Source: Bacillota bacterium
Lineage (GTDB): Bacteria > Bacillota > Clostridia > Oscillospirales > Ethanoligenentaceae
Assembly (NCBI GenBank): GCA_023391835.1
Contig: JAEWAE010000045.1
Span: 1 to 6,824, forward strand
Direction of reading: 5' to 3'
DNA length: 6,824 nt
In this document: positions 6,492-6,824 of the stretch, in pieces
How positions within the stretch are numbered: the first letter of the stretch is position 1
How the letters are laid out: the number at the start of each line of letters is the position of its first letter
The notes under the pieces: generated by a model
Told to the model about the DNA's origin: nothing
The model's input: only the letters and a program-made list of their open reading frames with translations
The model's database searches: none
Made by a program: the position numbers and the translations under genes

Positions 6492-6520
6492 CCGGATGGC
6501 GGGAAACGAGCCGCCATCGG
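6492..6520. repeat. Inverted repeat of unknown role upstream of the hsp20 promoter
   Basis: GATGGCGG (6495-6502) and CCGCCATC (6511-6518) are perfect 8-base inverted arms around an 8-base spacer. CC at 6492-6493 and GG at 6519-6520 extend the stem past one bulged G. No T-run follows on either strand, and it does not match the HrcA CIRCE element. It could be a protein site or structure left from an older terminator. Nothing else is recognised between 6428 and 6541. Confidence 0.4.
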
Positions 6521-6541
6521 CGAAATCAAGCATTATTAGAC

Positions 6542-6558
6542 TTTGACTTTCTTTGACC
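6542..6558 (-). promoter_or_regulatory. CtsR operator
   Basis: The minus strand reads GGTCAAA-GAA-AGTCAAA, which fits the CtsR direct-repeat consensus RGTCAAANANRGTCAAA at every position. CtsR is the class III heat-shock repressor of Firmicutes; it usually controls clp genes and, in some species, small heat-shock genes. Here the operator covers the -35 of the hsp20 promoter, so bound repressor should block polymerase and be released on heating. The ctsR gene is not in the window. Confidence 0.85.
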
Positions 6559-6571
6559 TATAGGCTACAAT
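6543..6571 (+). promoter_or_regulatory. Promoter of the small heat-shock gene
   Basis: TTGACT (6543-6548), a 17-base spacer and TACAAT (6566-6571) form a good sigma70-type promoter, with a start near 6578 and a leader of about 36 nt. The -35 is embedded in the CtsR operator. TATAGGC occurs twice, at 6559-6565 and 6571-6577, on either side of the -10; its meaning is unclear. Confidence 0.85.
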
Positions 6572-6613
6572 ATAGGCGTAGTCCAAAAGAGAAAAGCAAA
6601 GGAGTTGGCCAGT

Positions 6614-6824
6614 ATGTTTGGATTCAACAGCATGGTTCCGTATGACCGCAGCGGTCGGCAGGATTTTATCGATAACTTTTTCAACGAGCCGTTTTTGGGC
6701 ATGTTCGCGGGGTCGGAAATGAAGACGGATATCCGCGAGACGCCGGAAGCGTATGAGCTGACGGCGGAAATCCCGGGAGCGGCGAAAGACGACATCCGGC
6801 TGGATTACGACCGCAACGACATCC
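6614..6824 (+). CDS. hsp20: Small heat-shock protein, Hsp20/alpha-crystallin family (5' part)
   Basis: The first 70 residues are visible and the gene continues past the window end. It begins MFGFNSMVPYDR, then a Phe-rich N-terminal arm (DFIDNFFNEPFLGMF). The alpha-crystallin domain opens with MKTDIRETPEAYELTAEIPG (36-55) and KDDIRLDYD, the usual start of bacterial Hsp20 proteins. Such proteins form oligomers in the cytoplasm that hold unfolding clients without ATP. The start is ATG 6614 with AAAGGAG (6598-6604) 9 bases upstream. It has its own promoter and a CtsR operator, so it is a heat-shock gene on its own transcript, separated from mscL by a terminator. Confidence 0.92.
   Translation, partial: MFGFNSMVPYDRSGRQDFIDNFFNEPFLGMFAGSEMKTDIRETPEAYELTAEIPGAAKDDIRLDYDRNDI

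Noticed and set aside
1..6824. CRISPR array, insertion sequence, integrase, tRNA, toxin-antitoxin or phage-defence genes
   Set aside because: No repeat-spacer pattern, transposase or integrase motif, tRNA-like fold or short paired toxin/antitoxin frames are visible. All large frames are accounted for by housekeeping or stress genes.

Overview
The window looks like chromosomal DNA of a GC-rich, Gram-positive, probably gut-dwelling member of the Firmicutes (Clostridia, Oscillospiraceae/Ruminococcaceae-like). This rests on three things. The ribosome binding sites are strong AGGAGG type. The GPx, thioredoxin reductase and MscL sequences have a clostridial flavour. A textbook CtsR operator, a Firmicutes heat-shock regulator site, lies in front of the small heat-shock gene. 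The taxonomic placement is inference; no rRNA or marker gene is present.

Layout. (1) 62-3133, minus strand: a complete cytoplasmic GH2 beta-galactosidase of LacZ type, 1023 aa. (2) 3134-3347: a compact divergent control region whose two sigma70-type promoters interlock, each -35 box lying inside the other's spacer, with several GTTTC-type repeats. (3) 3348-4184, plus strand: an AraC-family regulator, 278 aa from the preferred ATG. It is the obvious candidate regulator of lacZ and of itself. (4) 4229-6413, plus strand: a stress transcription unit with a near-consensus promoter, then a thioredoxin-type (Cys) glutathione peroxidase, a TrxB-like thioredoxin reductase that lacks the usual NADPH-recognition arginine motif, and the mechanosensitive channel MscL. 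It ends in a strong intrinsic terminator. (5) 6414-6541: a short gap with a GC-rich hairpin of unknown role. (6) 6542-6824, plus strand: a CtsR operator over the -35 of a good promoter, then the 5' part of an Hsp20/alpha-crystallin chaperone that runs off the window.

How the genes work together. lacZ plus the AraC regulator form a minimal galactoside-use module with no transporter visible. GPx and TrxB form a plausible electron chain: reductase to thioredoxin to peroxidase to hydroperoxide. MscL is a hypo-osmotic safety valve, and Hsp20 is a holdase under heat-shock control. The right half is therefore a small run of stress-protection genes. No mobile element, CRISPR array, tRNA or rRNA is seen, and I do not see a wholly new system. 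The points most worth a second look are the CtsR site, the interlocked lacZ/araC promoters and the altered cofactor motif in TrxB.
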